A DNA stretch of 11,339 bases, from assembly GCA_964636665.1 (NCBI GenBank), contig CAZWVT010000056.1, positions 1 through 11,339 of the forward strand. Direction: 5' to 3'. Shown here one piece after another: positions 1 to 7,479 of this stretch. Position numbers and translations under genes: made by a program. Every line of letters begins with the position of its first letter. Position 1 is the stretch's first letter. The notes beneath the pieces are model-generated. The model did not search any database. It had not been told where the DNA came from and was given only the letters and a program-made list of their open reading frames with translations. Source of the DNA: JAAYLC01 sp964636665. Lineage in GTDB: Bacteria; Bacteroidota; Bacteroidia; Flavobacteriales; Flavobacteriaceae.

Positions 1-423
1 TTTCAGATGCGCGATGATTTTGAGATGCTTCCCGGAGCGGAAGGATGGCAACTGAGCAATCCCCCTATTTTATCTATGGCAGCCGTCCGTGCTTCTTTGG
101 ATATTTTTCATGAAGTCGGTATGGATGCGCTAAGAGAAAAGTCTTTAAAACTTACAGGCTATTTGGAGCAGTTGGCAAACTCCATCAACAATGATAAAAT
201 CAGTATCATCACTCCCAAAAATCCCAATGAACGTGGTTGTCAACTTTCAATTCAAGTAAAAGATGCCAACCGAAAACTTCACAACCGACTGACGGAAAAA
301 GGCGTTATCAGTGATTGGCGCGAACCGGATGTGATACGCATTGCGCCTACACCACTTTATAACAGTTTTGAAGATGTTTATAGGTTTTGCAAAATATTAA
401 AAAAGATAGTTGACGAAAAATAA
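1..423 (+). CDS. kynU: Kynureninase, C-terminal part (5' end outside window)
   Basis: Kynureninase is a cytosolic PLP enzyme that cleaves 3-hydroxykynurenine (or kynurenine) to 3-hydroxyanthranilate (anthranilate) plus alanine. The reading frame is open from base 1, giving 140 residues before the TAA, roughly the last third of a usual protein of about 420 residues. The family motif GAEGWQLSNPPI, part of the substrate pocket, is visible near the left edge. The C-terminal stretch IRIAPTPLYNSFEDVYRF is also characteristic; its arginine is expected from family knowledge to bind the substrate carboxylate. The PLP-binding lysine lies upstream, outside the window. The apparent ATG at position 7 is internal and not a start. 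The stop is 8 bp before kmo, so the two are co-transcribed and act in adjacent pathway steps. Confidence 0.95.
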   Translation, partial: FQMRDDFEMLPGAEGWQLSNPPILSMAAVRASLDIFHEVGMDALREKSLKLTGYLEQLANSINNDKISIITPKNPNERGCQLSIQVKDANRKLHNRLTEKGVISDWREPDVIRIAPTPLYNSFEDVYRFCKILKKIVDEK

Positions 424-431
424 CGCTTTTT

Positions 432-1862
432 ATGAAAAACATACTAATCGTCGGAGCGGGACTTTGTGGAAGTCTATTGGCGCTTCGGATGGCACAAAAA
501 GGATTTAAAGTTACGGTAGTCGAAAAACGCCCTGATATAAGAACTACGGTATTAGATGCAGGACGTTCAATCAACTTAGCTTTGAGCAATCGCGGAATGA
601 AAGCCCTAAAGATGGCAGGAATGGAAGAGGACGTAAAAAGTCTGTTGATTCCCATGACCGGCAGAATGATTCACGAAAAAAGTTCGGGGAAAACTTTTTT
701 AAGTCCATATAGCGGTAGAAATAACGAATACATTAACTCGGTGTCGCGTCCCGGATTAAACAAAGTGCTTTTAACCGCAGCCGAAAAAGAAGGTGTTGAA
801 ATTCACTTTAATCAAGCCTGCAAATCCATCGATTTTGAAAAAACCACCGTTGTTTGTGAGAATTTCGAATCAAAAGAAGAAGTTACTTTTCAAGCAGATG
901 TCATTTTTGGAACCGACGGCGCAGGTTCGGTGATTCGAAGTTCAATGATTAACAATCCTGACTTTCTTTTTAGCATTTCTCATCAATGGTTGAGTCACGG
1001 TTATAAAGAACTGGAAATTTTAGCAGCTGATAATAGCGAATATAAAATTTATAAAAATGCATTACACATCTGGCCAAGAGGGGAATATATGCTGATTGCA
1101 TTGCCCAATCTCGATGGAAGTTTTACGGTTACTTTATTTTTACCGCATAAAGGAAAGCCATATTCCTTTGAAACATTGACTTCCAATGAAAAGATTGACA
1201 AATTTTTCTCAAAAGAATTTCCGGATGTGTTGAAGTTGATTCCAAATCTAACCGAACAATTTTCTCAAAATCCCATTGGTAATTTGGGAACGATAAAATG
1301 TTCACCCTGGAATCATTCCGGAAAGGTATTAATTATGGGCGATGCTGCTCATGCGATGGTTCCGTTTTATGCACAAGGAATGAATTCAAGTTTTGAAGAT
1401 GTGGCTGAGTTTTCAGAAATTTTAGATAAATATGAATCAAGAATGAAAACCGGAAACAATATCTGGCAAGAAATTTTTGATGAATTTCAAGAAAAACGCA
1501 TCAAAAATGCCGAAGCTATTTGCGACTTATCTTTAGACAATTTTGAAGAAATGAAAGCGCATACGGGATTACCAATATTCCAGGTCAAACGAAAATTCGA
1601 AATTGCTTTTGAATCTGAATTTCCCACTGAATATTTCAGCAAATATTCTTTGGTAACTTTTAGGGAAGACCTCTCCTATTCCGAAGCGAAACGATTGGGA
1701 AGAGCGCAGGACAATGCGATTTTAAGCTTGTTGTACGAAAATAAATTAGACGAATCCTTACCGTTAGAAGAAAACCTTCAAAAAGTAAAAGAACGAACAA
1801 AATTGATTTTAGAGCAAGAAAATAAACCCGGATATTTACATTATACAAACAGTGATTTTTAA
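432..1862 (+). CDS. kmo: Kynurenine 3-monooxygenase (FAD-dependent)
   Basis: KMO hydroxylates L-kynurenine to 3-hydroxykynurenine using NADPH, O2 and FAD. The 476-residue protein has the full layout of a group A flavin monooxygenase. An N-terminal Rossmann motif GAGLCG sits at residues 8-13, with the ribose-binding Glu31 at the end of the second strand. The KMO hallmark GRSINLALSNRG is at about 44-55, the DG motif GTDGAGSVIR at 160-169, and the GD motif GDAAHAMVPFYAQG at 303-316, which contacts FAD. No hydrophobic C-terminal membrane segment is seen, unlike mitochondrial KMO, so it should be soluble. The start lies 8 bp after kynU and has no Shine-Dalgarno sequence. Length and motifs are intact. 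Having kmo next to kynU means 3-hydroxyanthranilate, not anthranilate, is the likely product. Confidence 0.97.
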   Translation: MKNILIVGAGLCGSLLALRMAQKGFKVTVVEKRPDIRTTVLDAGRSINLALSNRGMKALKMAGMEEDVKSLLIPMTGRMIHEKSSGKTFLSPYSGRNNEYINSVSRPGLNKVLLTAAEKEGVEIHFNQACKSIDFEKTTVVCENFESKEEVTFQADVIFGTDGAGSVIRSSMINNPDFLFSISHQWLSHGYKELEILAADNSEYKIYKNALHIWPRGEYMLIALPNLDGSFTVTLFLPHKGKPYSFETLTSNEKIDKFFSKEFPDVLKLIPNLTEQFSQNPIGNLGTIKCSPWNHSGKVLIMGDAAHAMVPFYAQGMNSSFEDVAEFSEILDKYESRMKTGNNIWQEIFDEFQEKRIKNAEAICDLSLDNFEEMKAHTGLPIFQVKRKFEIAFESEFPTEYFSKYSLVTFREDLSYSEAKRLGRAQDNAILSLLYENKLDESLPLEENLQKVKERTKLILEQENKPGYLHYTNSDF

Positions 1863-1868
1863 ATAATT

Positions 1869-2297
1869 ATGGAAAATAAAAGCAAATTAATAGAAGGAAA
1901 AGCAACTCCTCGCGGTGCATATCCGCACATCAAACGAGCAGGAGATTTTATATATGTCAGCGGAGCCAGTTCGCGATTGCCGGACAATACTTTTGCAGGT
2001 GTTTATAAAATTGACGGCATGGATACTTATCGATTGGATATTCGTGAGCAAACCCGTGCAGTTATTGAAAACATCAAAGATTATTTAGCTGCTGAAGGTG
2101 CAACCCTTGCCGATGTGATTGATATTACCAGTTTTTTGGTAAATATGAATGATTTTGCAGGTTACAATGAAGTTTACGCCGAATATTTTAACAAAGAAAC
2201 CGGTCCGACACGAACTACTGTTGCCGTACATCAATTGCCACATCCGCATTTAGTTGTTGAGATTAAGGCAATTGCTTACTTTCCTTTAAAAAAATAA
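1869..2297 (+). CDS. RidA/YjgF-family protein, probable 2-aminomuconate deaminase (AmnD/NbaF-like)
   Basis: This 142-residue protein belongs to the RidA (YjgF/YER057c/UK114) family, small trimeric enzymes that hydrolyse imine/enamine intermediates. It carries the RidA active-site pair: Arg115 in GPTRTTVAV and Glu131 in LVVEIKAIAYF. Its opening (GKATPRGAYPHIKRAGDFIYVSG written across residues 10-32) and the block VIDITSFLVNMNDFAGYNEVY are, as I recall them, close to bacterial 2-aminomuconate deaminases of the 2-aminophenol and 2-nitrobenzoate pathways rather than to generic RidA, and the length is the same. It sits 6 bp after kmo and 6 bp before the dehydrogenase that would make its substrate. 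The specific role is therefore inferred from both sequence and neighbours; a general 2-aminoacrylate deaminase role is less likely but not excluded. Confidence 0.85.
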   Translation: MENKSKLIEGKATPRGAYPHIKRAGDFIYVSGASSRLPDNTFAGVYKIDGMDTYRLDIREQTRAVIENIKDYLAAEGATLADVIDITSFLVNMNDFAGYNEVYAEYFNKETGPTRTTVAVHQLPHPHLVVEIKAIAYFPLKK

Positions 2298-2303
2298 TCC
2301 AAA

Positions 2304-3758
2304 ATGAGTGCTCCCATAAAAATTCGCAATTTTATCAATGGTAATTATGTCGATGCTATTTCCGGCAAATGGATTGACAATTACGAACCGATGAGCGGAA
2401 ATGTCTATTCCCACATTGCCGATTCTGATGAAAAAGATGTAGCAAATGCTTATGAAGCAGCACAAAAAGCATGCTATCCCTGGTCGGAAACACCCATTGA
2501 AAAGAGAAGTAGAATTCTTATTAAAATTGCCGACTTAATCGAGGAGAATCAGCAGGTTTTGGCTGAGGCAGAAAGTCGCGATAACGGGAAACCGTTGTCG
2601 CTTTCCAATCTTGTCGATATTCCCCGCGCTTCGGCAAATTTTAGATTTTACGGAAATGCCATTACCCAATTTGCAAGTGAAGCTCATGAAGCTACAGGAT
2701 TGCAGACCATCAATTTTACCTTACGCGAACCTTTGGGCGTCGTGGGTTGTATTTCTCCTTGGAACCTGCCTTTGTATTTGTTCAGTTGGAAAATAGCTCC
2801 TGCCTTGGCTGCCGGAAATACAGTGGTGGCAAAACCCAGTGAAATCACGCCGATGACAGCTTCTTTATTGGGTGATATCTGCAATAAAGCCGGATTGCCT
2901 CCGGGTGTTTTAAACATTGTTCACGGGCTTGGGCCTAAAGCCGGAGAAGCCATTGTAAGTCACCCGAAAATCAAAGCCATTTCGTTTACGGGAGGAACCA
3001 AAACCGGCGAACATATCGCTCGTACCGCAGCACCAATGTTTAAAAAATTGTCGTTGGAATTAGGCGGAAAAAATCCGAATATCATTTTTGCCGATTGCAA
3101 TTATGATAAAATGCTCGCCGTTACTGTAAAGTCCTCCTTTTCAAACCAAGGGCAGATTTGTCTTTGCGGAAGTCGGATTTTTATTGAAAATTCTATTTTT
3201 GAAAAATTTAAAACAGATTTTATAACCAAAACAAAAGCACTTAAAATCGGAAATCCTTTTGATAAAGATACGGATATCGGAGCGTTGGTGTCTAAATCAC
3301 ATTTGGAAAAAGTTCAGAGTTACATTAAACTTGCCCAAGAAGAAGGAGGAAAAATACTTGCCGGTGGAAAAGTCGTACATCCCGAGGGTTATGAAGATGG
3401 ATATTATTTAGAACCTACCGTCATCGAACTTCACGATGCGTATTGCCGTGTAAATCAAGAAGAGATTTTTGGACCGGTAGTTACGCTGATTCCATTTGAA
3501 ACTGAAAAAGAAGTCATTAAAATGGCGAATTCCGTGGTTTATGGTTTATCTGCAACCTTATGGACTTCAAATATTGATCGTTCCCTTCGAATGTCAAAAG
3601 CTTTAGAAGCAGGAATCGTTTGGGTTAATACGTGGTTAAATCGGGATTTAAGAACGCCTTTCGGTGGTATGAAAAACAGCGGAATCGGACGTGAAGGTGG
3701 TTTTGAAGCACTCAAATTTTTTACGGAACAGAAAAACGTTTGTATCCGTTATGAATAA
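2304..3758 (+). CDS. Aldehyde dehydrogenase, probable 2-aminomuconic 6-semialdehyde dehydrogenase (ALDH8/AmnC type)
   Basis: A complete 484-residue NAD(P)-dependent aldehyde dehydrogenase. Visible motifs are the oxyanion/cofactor block SPWNLPLYLFSWKIAPALAAGN, here split as SPWNLP (about residues 150-155) and PALAAGN, the KPSEITP box, the FTGG turn, the general-base Glu252 in LELGGKNP, and the catalytic Cys286 in NQGQICLCGSR. The C-terminal GGMKNSGIGREGG block is present. The PWNLPLYLF-KIAPALAAGN and HGLGPKAGEAIVSHP stretches are typical of the ALDH8/hydroxymuconic-semialdehyde group. Expected reaction: 2-aminomuconic semialdehyde + NAD+ to 2-aminomuconate, which feeds the RidA-type deaminase encoded just upstream. 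It is the last gene of the operon and ends 6 bp from the convergent pdxH stop. Another semialdehyde substrate is possible, but the operon context makes this one the best choice. Confidence 0.9.
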   Translation: MSAPIKIRNFINGNYVDAISGKWIDNYEPMSGNVYSHIADSDEKDVANAYEAAQKACYPWSETPIEKRSRILIKIADLIEENQQVLAEAESRDNGKPLSLSNLVDIPRASANFRFYGNAITQFASEAHEATGLQTINFTLREPLGVVGCISPWNLPLYLFSWKIAPALAAGNTVVAKPSEITPMTASLLGDICNKAGLPPGVLNIVHGLGPKAGEAIVSHPKIKAISFTGGTKTGEHIARTAAPMFKKLSLELGGKNPNIIFADCNYDKMLAVTVKSSFSNQGQICLCGSRIFIENSIFEKFKTDFITKTKALKIGNPFDKDTDIGALVSKSHLEKVQSYIKLAQEEGGKILAGGKVVHPEGYEDGYYLEPTVIELHDAYCRVNQEEIFGPVVTLIPFETEKEVIKMANSVVYGLSATLWTSNIDRSLRMSKALEAGIVWVNTWLNRDLRTPFGGMKNSGIGREGGFEALKFFTEQKNVCIRYE

Positions 3759-3764
3759 ATAAAA

Positions 3765-4406
3765 TTAAGGTGCAAGCCGTTCAATTTTCCATTCGGAATG
3801 TTCCAAAGTGTAGCGGATTCTATCGTGGAGGCGGTTTTCACGACCTTGCCAAAATTCAATGGAAATGGGTTTGACGCAGTAGCCTCCCCAATGTTCCGGT
3901 CGTGGGACTTCTTGATTTTCAAACTTTTTTTCAAGATGTTTTAAATTGTCAATCAGCGTTTTTTTCGATATAATTTCACTTTGTGGAGATGCAGCAGCTC
4001 CCAATTGACTTCCTCGCGGACGGATTTGAAAATAATCATTGGAATTTTCAATCGAGGTTTTCTTCGCTCTCCCTTTAATGATTACTTGACGTTCCAAATT
4101 GGGCCAAAAGAAAGAGATACAAATTCTATTATCAGCTTCAATCGCACGGCCTTTTTCACTTTTATAATTGGTGTAAAAATAAAATCCGTTTTCATCAAAT
4201 TTTTTAAGTAAAACCACCCTGCCTTTGGGAAAACCATCCAACCCTTTGGTAGAAATCGTCATTGCATTGGCTTCTTCCACCCCTCCGACTTCTAATACTT
4301 CGTGAAACCATTTATGAAATTGCTGCATCGGATTTGATGCTATCTTATCTTCGTCCAATGCTCCTTTTTCATAAGATTTTCTGAAATCGCTTAAATCTTT
4401 TCGCAT
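3765..4406 (-). CDS. pdxH: Pyridoxamine/pyridoxine 5'-phosphate oxidase
   Basis: PdxH oxidises PNP or PMP to pyridoxal 5'-phosphate, using FMN and O2, as the last step of PLP synthesis and salvage. The 213-residue length is normal for the family. FMN-binding signatures appear in order: RVVLLK at 63-68, FYTNYKSEKG at about 77-86, and the WPNLERQV block at about 101-108. The substrate-site stretch RPRGSQLGAAASPQS is at 129-143 and the C-terminal signature EFWQGRENRLHDR at 184-196, ending in ERLAP as usual. It lies 32 bp after rnz on the same strand and probably shares its transcript. It faces the kynurenine operon end-to-end. Its product PLP is the cofactor of kynureninase across the boundary, though this adjacency is probably coincidental. 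Confidence 0.97.
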   Translation of the reverse strand: MRKDLSDFRKSYEKGALDEDKIASNPMQQFHKWFHEVLEVGGVEEANAMTISTKGLDGFPKGRVVLLKKFDENGFYFYTNYKSEKGRAIEADNRICISFFWPNLERQVIIKGRAKKTSIENSNDYFQIRPRGSQLGAAASPQSEIISKKTLIDNLKHLEKKFENQEVPRPEHWGGYCVKPISIEFWQGRENRLHDRIRYTLEHSEWKIERLAP

Positions 4407-4438
4407 AATAAATTTTCAATTAATTTTCAAATAAACAA

Positions 4439-5344
4439 TCAGAACTCAAAACGTTTCCCGTCTTCTGCCAAAAATACATTCGGGAAAACTGTTTCTGCTT
4501 CTTTTTTAAATAAATTCAAATCTCCGTATCGCGCTGAATAATGTCCCAAGATTAAAGTATCAACTTCTGCGGATTTGGCAATTAATGCAGCTTGTTTTGC
4601 CGTACTGTGCATTGTTTTTTCGGCAAGTTCTTTTTTATCTTCCAGAAAAGTGGATTCGTGATACAATACCGTGGCATTTCGAATTTGTTCTGCAATTTCA
4701 GGTTTATAAACCGTATCGCTGCAAAAAGCATAAGATTTAGGAGGTGGCGGATCGAAAGTAATTGTTTCATTTCTGATGAGGAATCCATCGCGATTTACGA
4801 CATCTTCTCCTTTTTTTATTTTATTGTAATAGGTCAAGTCAATATTGGCTGCACGTGCGGCTTCCTCATTTAATTTTCTGTCGTTTGGTTTTTCTTTAAA
4901 CAAATAGCCGTTGGTATAAATCCGGTGATCTAAAGGAATGGTTTCCACACTTACTTTTTCATCTTCAAAAATCATTTTGGGAGTGGTTGCTTCCTGCTCG
5001 TGAAAATAAAGCGGATAATTGGTATAAACTTTTCCTACTTTCAAAAAAGTGAGAATGGCGTTTTTTATTCCTTTCGGACCGTAAATATGAACTTCCGATT
5101 CCCTTCCCATCAACATAAATGTGGTAATGAGTCCGGGCAGTCCAAAAAAATGATCGCCGTGAAGGTGCGAAATAAAAATATGTTTGATTCTCGAAAATTT
5201 GATTCGGTATTTTCTCAGTTGCATTTGCGTTCCTTCTCCACAATCAATCAGAAAAATATGTCCTTTCATTTCCAATATTTGAGCGGTTGGATGGGCAGAT
5301 GGCAGTGGAGTTGCTGAATGACTTCCGAGAATGGTTAGAATCAT
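4439..5344 (-). CDS. rnz: Ribonuclease Z (tRNA 3' processing endonuclease)
   Basis: RNase Z cuts the 3' trailer from pre-tRNAs before CCA addition; it is a homodimeric zinc metallo-beta-lactamase-fold enzyme. From the start chosen here the protein has 301 residues, the standard short-form length. The metal ligands line up with those of the family: SHLHGDH gives His60, His62, Asp64 and His65, then His140 (PLDHR), Asp210 (FCSDT) and His268 (LGHYSARY). The open frame extends to 5401, adding 19 residues, but family members begin with M-x-LTILG-x-x-ATP, which matches MILTILGSHSATP at 5344, so the longer start is rejected. A 167-bp spacer separates it from the STAS-like gene upstream, so it may have its own promoter; pdxH follows 32 bp downstream. 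Confidence 0.95.
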   Translation of the reverse strand: MILTILGSHSATPLPSAHPTAQILEMKGHIFLIDCGEGTQMQLRKYRIKFSRIKHIFISHLHGDHFFGLPGLITTFMLMGRESEVHIYGPKGIKNAILTFLKVGKVYTNYPLYFHEQEATTPKMIFEDEKVSVETIPLDHRIYTNGYLFKEKPNDRKLNEEAARAANIDLTYYNKIKKGEDVVNRDGFLIRNETITFDPPPPKSYAFCSDTVYKPEIAEQIRNATVLYHESTFLEDKKELAEKTMHSTAKQAALIAKSAEVDTLILGHYSARYGDLNLFKKEAETVFPNVFLAEDGKRFEF

Positions 5345-5511
5345 AAAAAGTATTATTTCGAGGCGATAAAATAAATTGCAAACCCCTTGTTTATAGTGCA
5401 ATTATGGTTTCTTTATGCCTATTTTTCAACAGCATTCAAGTTAATAACAATCGGATTAAAACAAGTTAAATTGCTGTGAATTATTTTGAATTCAGTTGAC
5501 GTCAACAGATT

Positions 5512-5847
5512 TTAAAAACCTAAATCGCGTTCAATCTCTTCCATTTCAATGATGTCTCCGGCTTCTTGCAATGTCGGAACAACCACAAGCTCTGCGGGAA
5601 TTTCATCAATATCAATGTTATTATTTACAAGAACGAAAGAGTTTTTATTTTTTCTGTGTTGGTTAGAAACCTTTAAAAACAATAACAAATCATTGAGTTC
5701 AAACGATTCGTATTGAAGTAAATTCACAACCACATTTTGACCTTGATAGTTGTTTTTTATTTGATTTTCCAGAAATGATGCAAATTCTTTGATGTTGGAT
5801 TTTTCATCCTCAAGAACCACATAGTTTGAAAAATTAGTGATTTTCAT
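5512..5847 (-). CDS. Small STAS-like conserved hypothetical protein, overlapping pyrB
   Basis: A 111-residue acidic, soluble protein with no signal peptide or membrane segment. The alternation of predicted strands and helices (QNVVVNLLQYESFELNDLL, then KNSFVLVN, then PTLQEAGDIIEMEEIERDLG) resembles a STAS / anti-anti-sigma fold. The C-terminal 'PTxxEAxDxIxxExIERDLG' segment is the most family-like part. The usual phosphorylated Ser of the D-S-S-G signature is not evident: the matching region reads ESFELND. It may therefore be a non-phosphorylated structural relative. The ATG lies inside the 3' end of pyrB, overlapping it by 14 nt in another frame, so translation is probably coupled to pyrB. 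I believe a similar small gene sits between pyrB and rnz in other Flavobacteriia, but this is from memory. Function is unknown. Confidence 0.8.
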   Translation of the reverse strand: MKITNFSNYVVLEDEKSNIKEFASFLENQIKNNYQGQNVVVNLLQYESFELNDLLLFLKVSNQHRKNKNSFVLVNNNIDIDEIPAELVVVPTLQEAGDIIEMEEIERDLGF

Positions 5848-6772
5848 GATGTTTTAATTTTGATGCTAACAAATAAATAACCGCCATTCGGATAGCCACA
5901 CCGTTTTCAACCTGATTTAAGATGATAGATTGTTTGCTGTCGGCCACATCTGAAGTTATTTCCACTCCCCTGTTAATCGGTCCGGGATGCATTACCACAA
6001 TTTCCTTGTCTAAGGAATCTAAAATCTTTTTATTGAGGCCGAATTGTTGCACATATTCCCGAGTTGAAGGAAAATAACTGTTGTCCATTCGTTCGTGTTG
6101 TACGCGCAACATATTAGCCACATCGCACCATTGCAACGCTTTTATAAGATTTTCTTCAACGCCGACATTCAGTTTGTCAATGTATTTGGGAATTAAAGTT
6201 TTCGGACCGCAAACTTTTACTTCTGCTCCCAATTTTTGAAGTGCGAAAATATTGGATAAAGCCACGCGCGAATGCAGAACATCTCCAACGATAACAACTT
6301 TCTTTCCGGCGACATCTCCGAGTTTTTCACGAATTGAATAACAATCCAACAATGCTTGCGTAGGATGTTCGTGAGCGCCATCTCCGGCATTGACGATACT
6401 CGCATTGACGTGTCTTGAAAGAAATATTCCGGCACCTGCGCTCGAATGTCGCATTACAACCATATCCACTTTCATTGAAAGAATGTTATTTACGGTATCT
6501 ATGAGCGTTTCGCCTTTTGAAACTGACGAACCTGAAGATGAAAAGTTTATCACATCCGCAGAAAGCCGTTTTTCGGCGAGTTCAAAGGAAAGTTTGGTAC
6601 GGGTGCTGTTTTCAAAAAATAAATTGGCAATGGTAATGTCTCTTAGCGACGGTACTTTTTTAATCGGTCGGTTGATGACCTCTTTAAATTGATCTGCCGT
6701 ACTGAAAATCAATTGAATATCATCTTCATTTATATATTTAATTCCCAATAAGTGATTGACACTTAATTCCAT
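5834..6772 (-). CDS. pyrB: Aspartate carbamoyltransferase, catalytic chain
   Basis: PyrB joins carbamoyl phosphate and L-aspartate to make N-carbamoyl-aspartate, the committed step of pyrimidine synthesis in the cytosol. The 312-residue protein has the carbamoyl-phosphate motif FFENSTRTK at 52-60 (STRT 56-59), the MRHSSAGAG stretch, HPTQALLD, and the aspartate-loop motif MHPGPINRGVE near the C-terminus, all intact. It starts 5 bp after the pyrR stop and its last 14 nt overlap the start of the STAS-like gene. No pyrI regulatory-chain gene is seen next to it, which suits a class C catalytic trimer controlled at transcription rather than an E. coli-type holoenzyme. The purine-rich AAAAAGA before the ATG is too A-rich to be a real Shine-Dalgarno sequence. 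Confidence 0.97.
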   Translation of the reverse strand: MELSVNHLLGIKYINEDDIQLIFSTADQFKEVINRPIKKVPSLRDITIANLFFENSTRTKLSFELAEKRLSADVINFSSSGSSVSKGETLIDTVNNILSMKVDMVVMRHSSAGAGIFLSRHVNASIVNAGDGAHEHPTQALLDCYSIREKLGDVAGKKVVIVGDVLHSRVALSNIFALQKLGAEVKVCGPKTLIPKYIDKLNVGVEENLIKALQWCDVANMLRVQHERMDNSYFPSTREYVQQFGLNKKILDSLDKEIVVMHPGPINRGVEITSDVADSKQSIILNQVENGVAIRMAVIYLLASKLKHHENH

Positions 6773-6777
6773 TCTTT

Positions 6778-7317
6778 TTAATTTTTAATCAGATAAATGA
6801 CATCTTCGCCTTCATTTTCCTTCCAACAAACTTTGACTTTTTCTCCATTTATCGCGTCCACTTGTCTTCCTCTGTAATCAGGTTGAATTGGCAAATGACG
6901 ACTAAAACGACGATCGATAAGCGTTAGCAATTCAATTTCAGACGGTCTTCCGAAAGATTGAATTGCCGTTAGTGCAGACCTGATACTTCGTCCGGTAAAT
7001 AAAACGTCATCAATTAAAACAACTTTTTTATTTTCTACCAAGAAGTCGATTTTGGTTTTATTGGCTTCTAAAGGCTTGTCCGACCTGCGGAAATCATCGC
7101 GAAAAAAAGTAATATCAAGATATCCCAACTGAATGTTTTTTACCTCGTAGTCTGTGGTTAATAATTCTTTTAATCTTTCTGCCAGATAAATCCCTCTCGG
7201 TTGTAATCCGATAAGAACAGTTTCAGAAAAATCTTGATGGTTTTCTATTAATTGACAAGCCAAACGATGAAGCGCAATGTGGATTTCTTTTGCGTTCAAT
7301 AACACTTTTCGGCTCAT
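6778..7317 (-). CDS. pyrR: PyrR: pyrimidine operon regulator / uracil phosphoribosyltransferase homologue
   Basis: PyrR is a PRTase-fold protein that binds pyr mRNA in some bacteria and can also make UMP from uracil and PRPP. The 179-residue length is normal. The PRPP-binding signature VVLIDDVLFTGRS lies at 99-111, the GLQPRGIYLAERL block at 37-49, and the C-terminal LIDRRFSRHLPIQPDYRG at 133-150 is characteristic. It is the first gene of the pyr cluster, 5 bp before pyrB. The start follows a short AT-rich spacer without Shine-Dalgarno sequence. I do not see a PyrR-type antiterminator/terminator pair between it and pyrB or in its short leader. Attenuation as in Bacillus is therefore not supported here; the protein may act mainly as an enzyme or by another route. 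Confidence 0.95.
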   Translation of the reverse strand: MSRKVLLNAKEIHIALHRLACQLIENHQDFSETVLIGLQPRGIYLAERLKELLTTDYEVKNIQLGYLDITFFRDDFRRSDKPLEANKTKIDFLVENKKVVLIDDVLFTGRSIRSALTAIQSFGRPSEIELLTLIDRRFSRHLPIQPDYRGRQVDAINGEKVKVCWKENEGEDVIYLIKN

Positions 7318-7342
7318 AGGATTGTAGGATAAATTTAAAAAT

Positions 7343-7350
7343 CAAAAATA
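7343..7350 (-). promoter_or_regulatory. Possible -7 box for pyrR (TATTTTTG)
   Basis: On the minus strand TATTTTTG fits the Bacteroidota -7 consensus TAnnTTTG and lies 25 nt before the pyrR ATG, which would leave a leader of about 20 nt. The partner -33 TTTG is poorly placed: the nearest candidate, at about 7376-7380, gives a 25-bp spacer, longer than the usual 19-21. It is therefore a weak call, supported mainly by position between the rpsA terminator and pyrR. Confidence 0.35.
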
Positions 7351-7412
7351 CACTTTTATCTTTGAAAACAGAAAACAAAAAAACGGTTGAAGTTTTATTT
7401 TGCAAATAAATA

Positions 7413-7451
7413 CAAAAAAGCCCCTTTCAACTTCACTGCTGAAAAGGGCTT
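7413..7451 (-). terminator. Rho-independent terminator of rpsA
   Basis: On the minus strand a 14-bp stem (arms at 7438-7451 and 7418-7431, two G-T wobbles, GC-rich core GCCC/GGGC) closes a 6-nt loop (7432-7437) and is followed by a run of six T, two of which belong to the stem base. It starts 29 nt after the rpsA stop and ends about 95 nt before pyrR, so it separates the ribosomal gene from the pyr cluster. This is the clearest intrinsic terminator in the window. Confidence 0.92.
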
Positions 7452-7479
7452 GTTTATTTAATAAACGGTTGTCGGTTTT

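Noticed and set aside
5345..5401. Longer rnz start adding 19 residues
   Set aside because: The extra residues do not resemble RNase Z N-termini, while the ATG at 5344 gives the family start MILTILG and normal length.
7357..7364. TATCTTTG on the plus strand, a perfect -7 box
   Set aside because: No TTTG at -33 (TTTA instead), no plus-strand gene follows, and transcripts would run antisense into rpsA. Taken as chance in AT-rich DNA.
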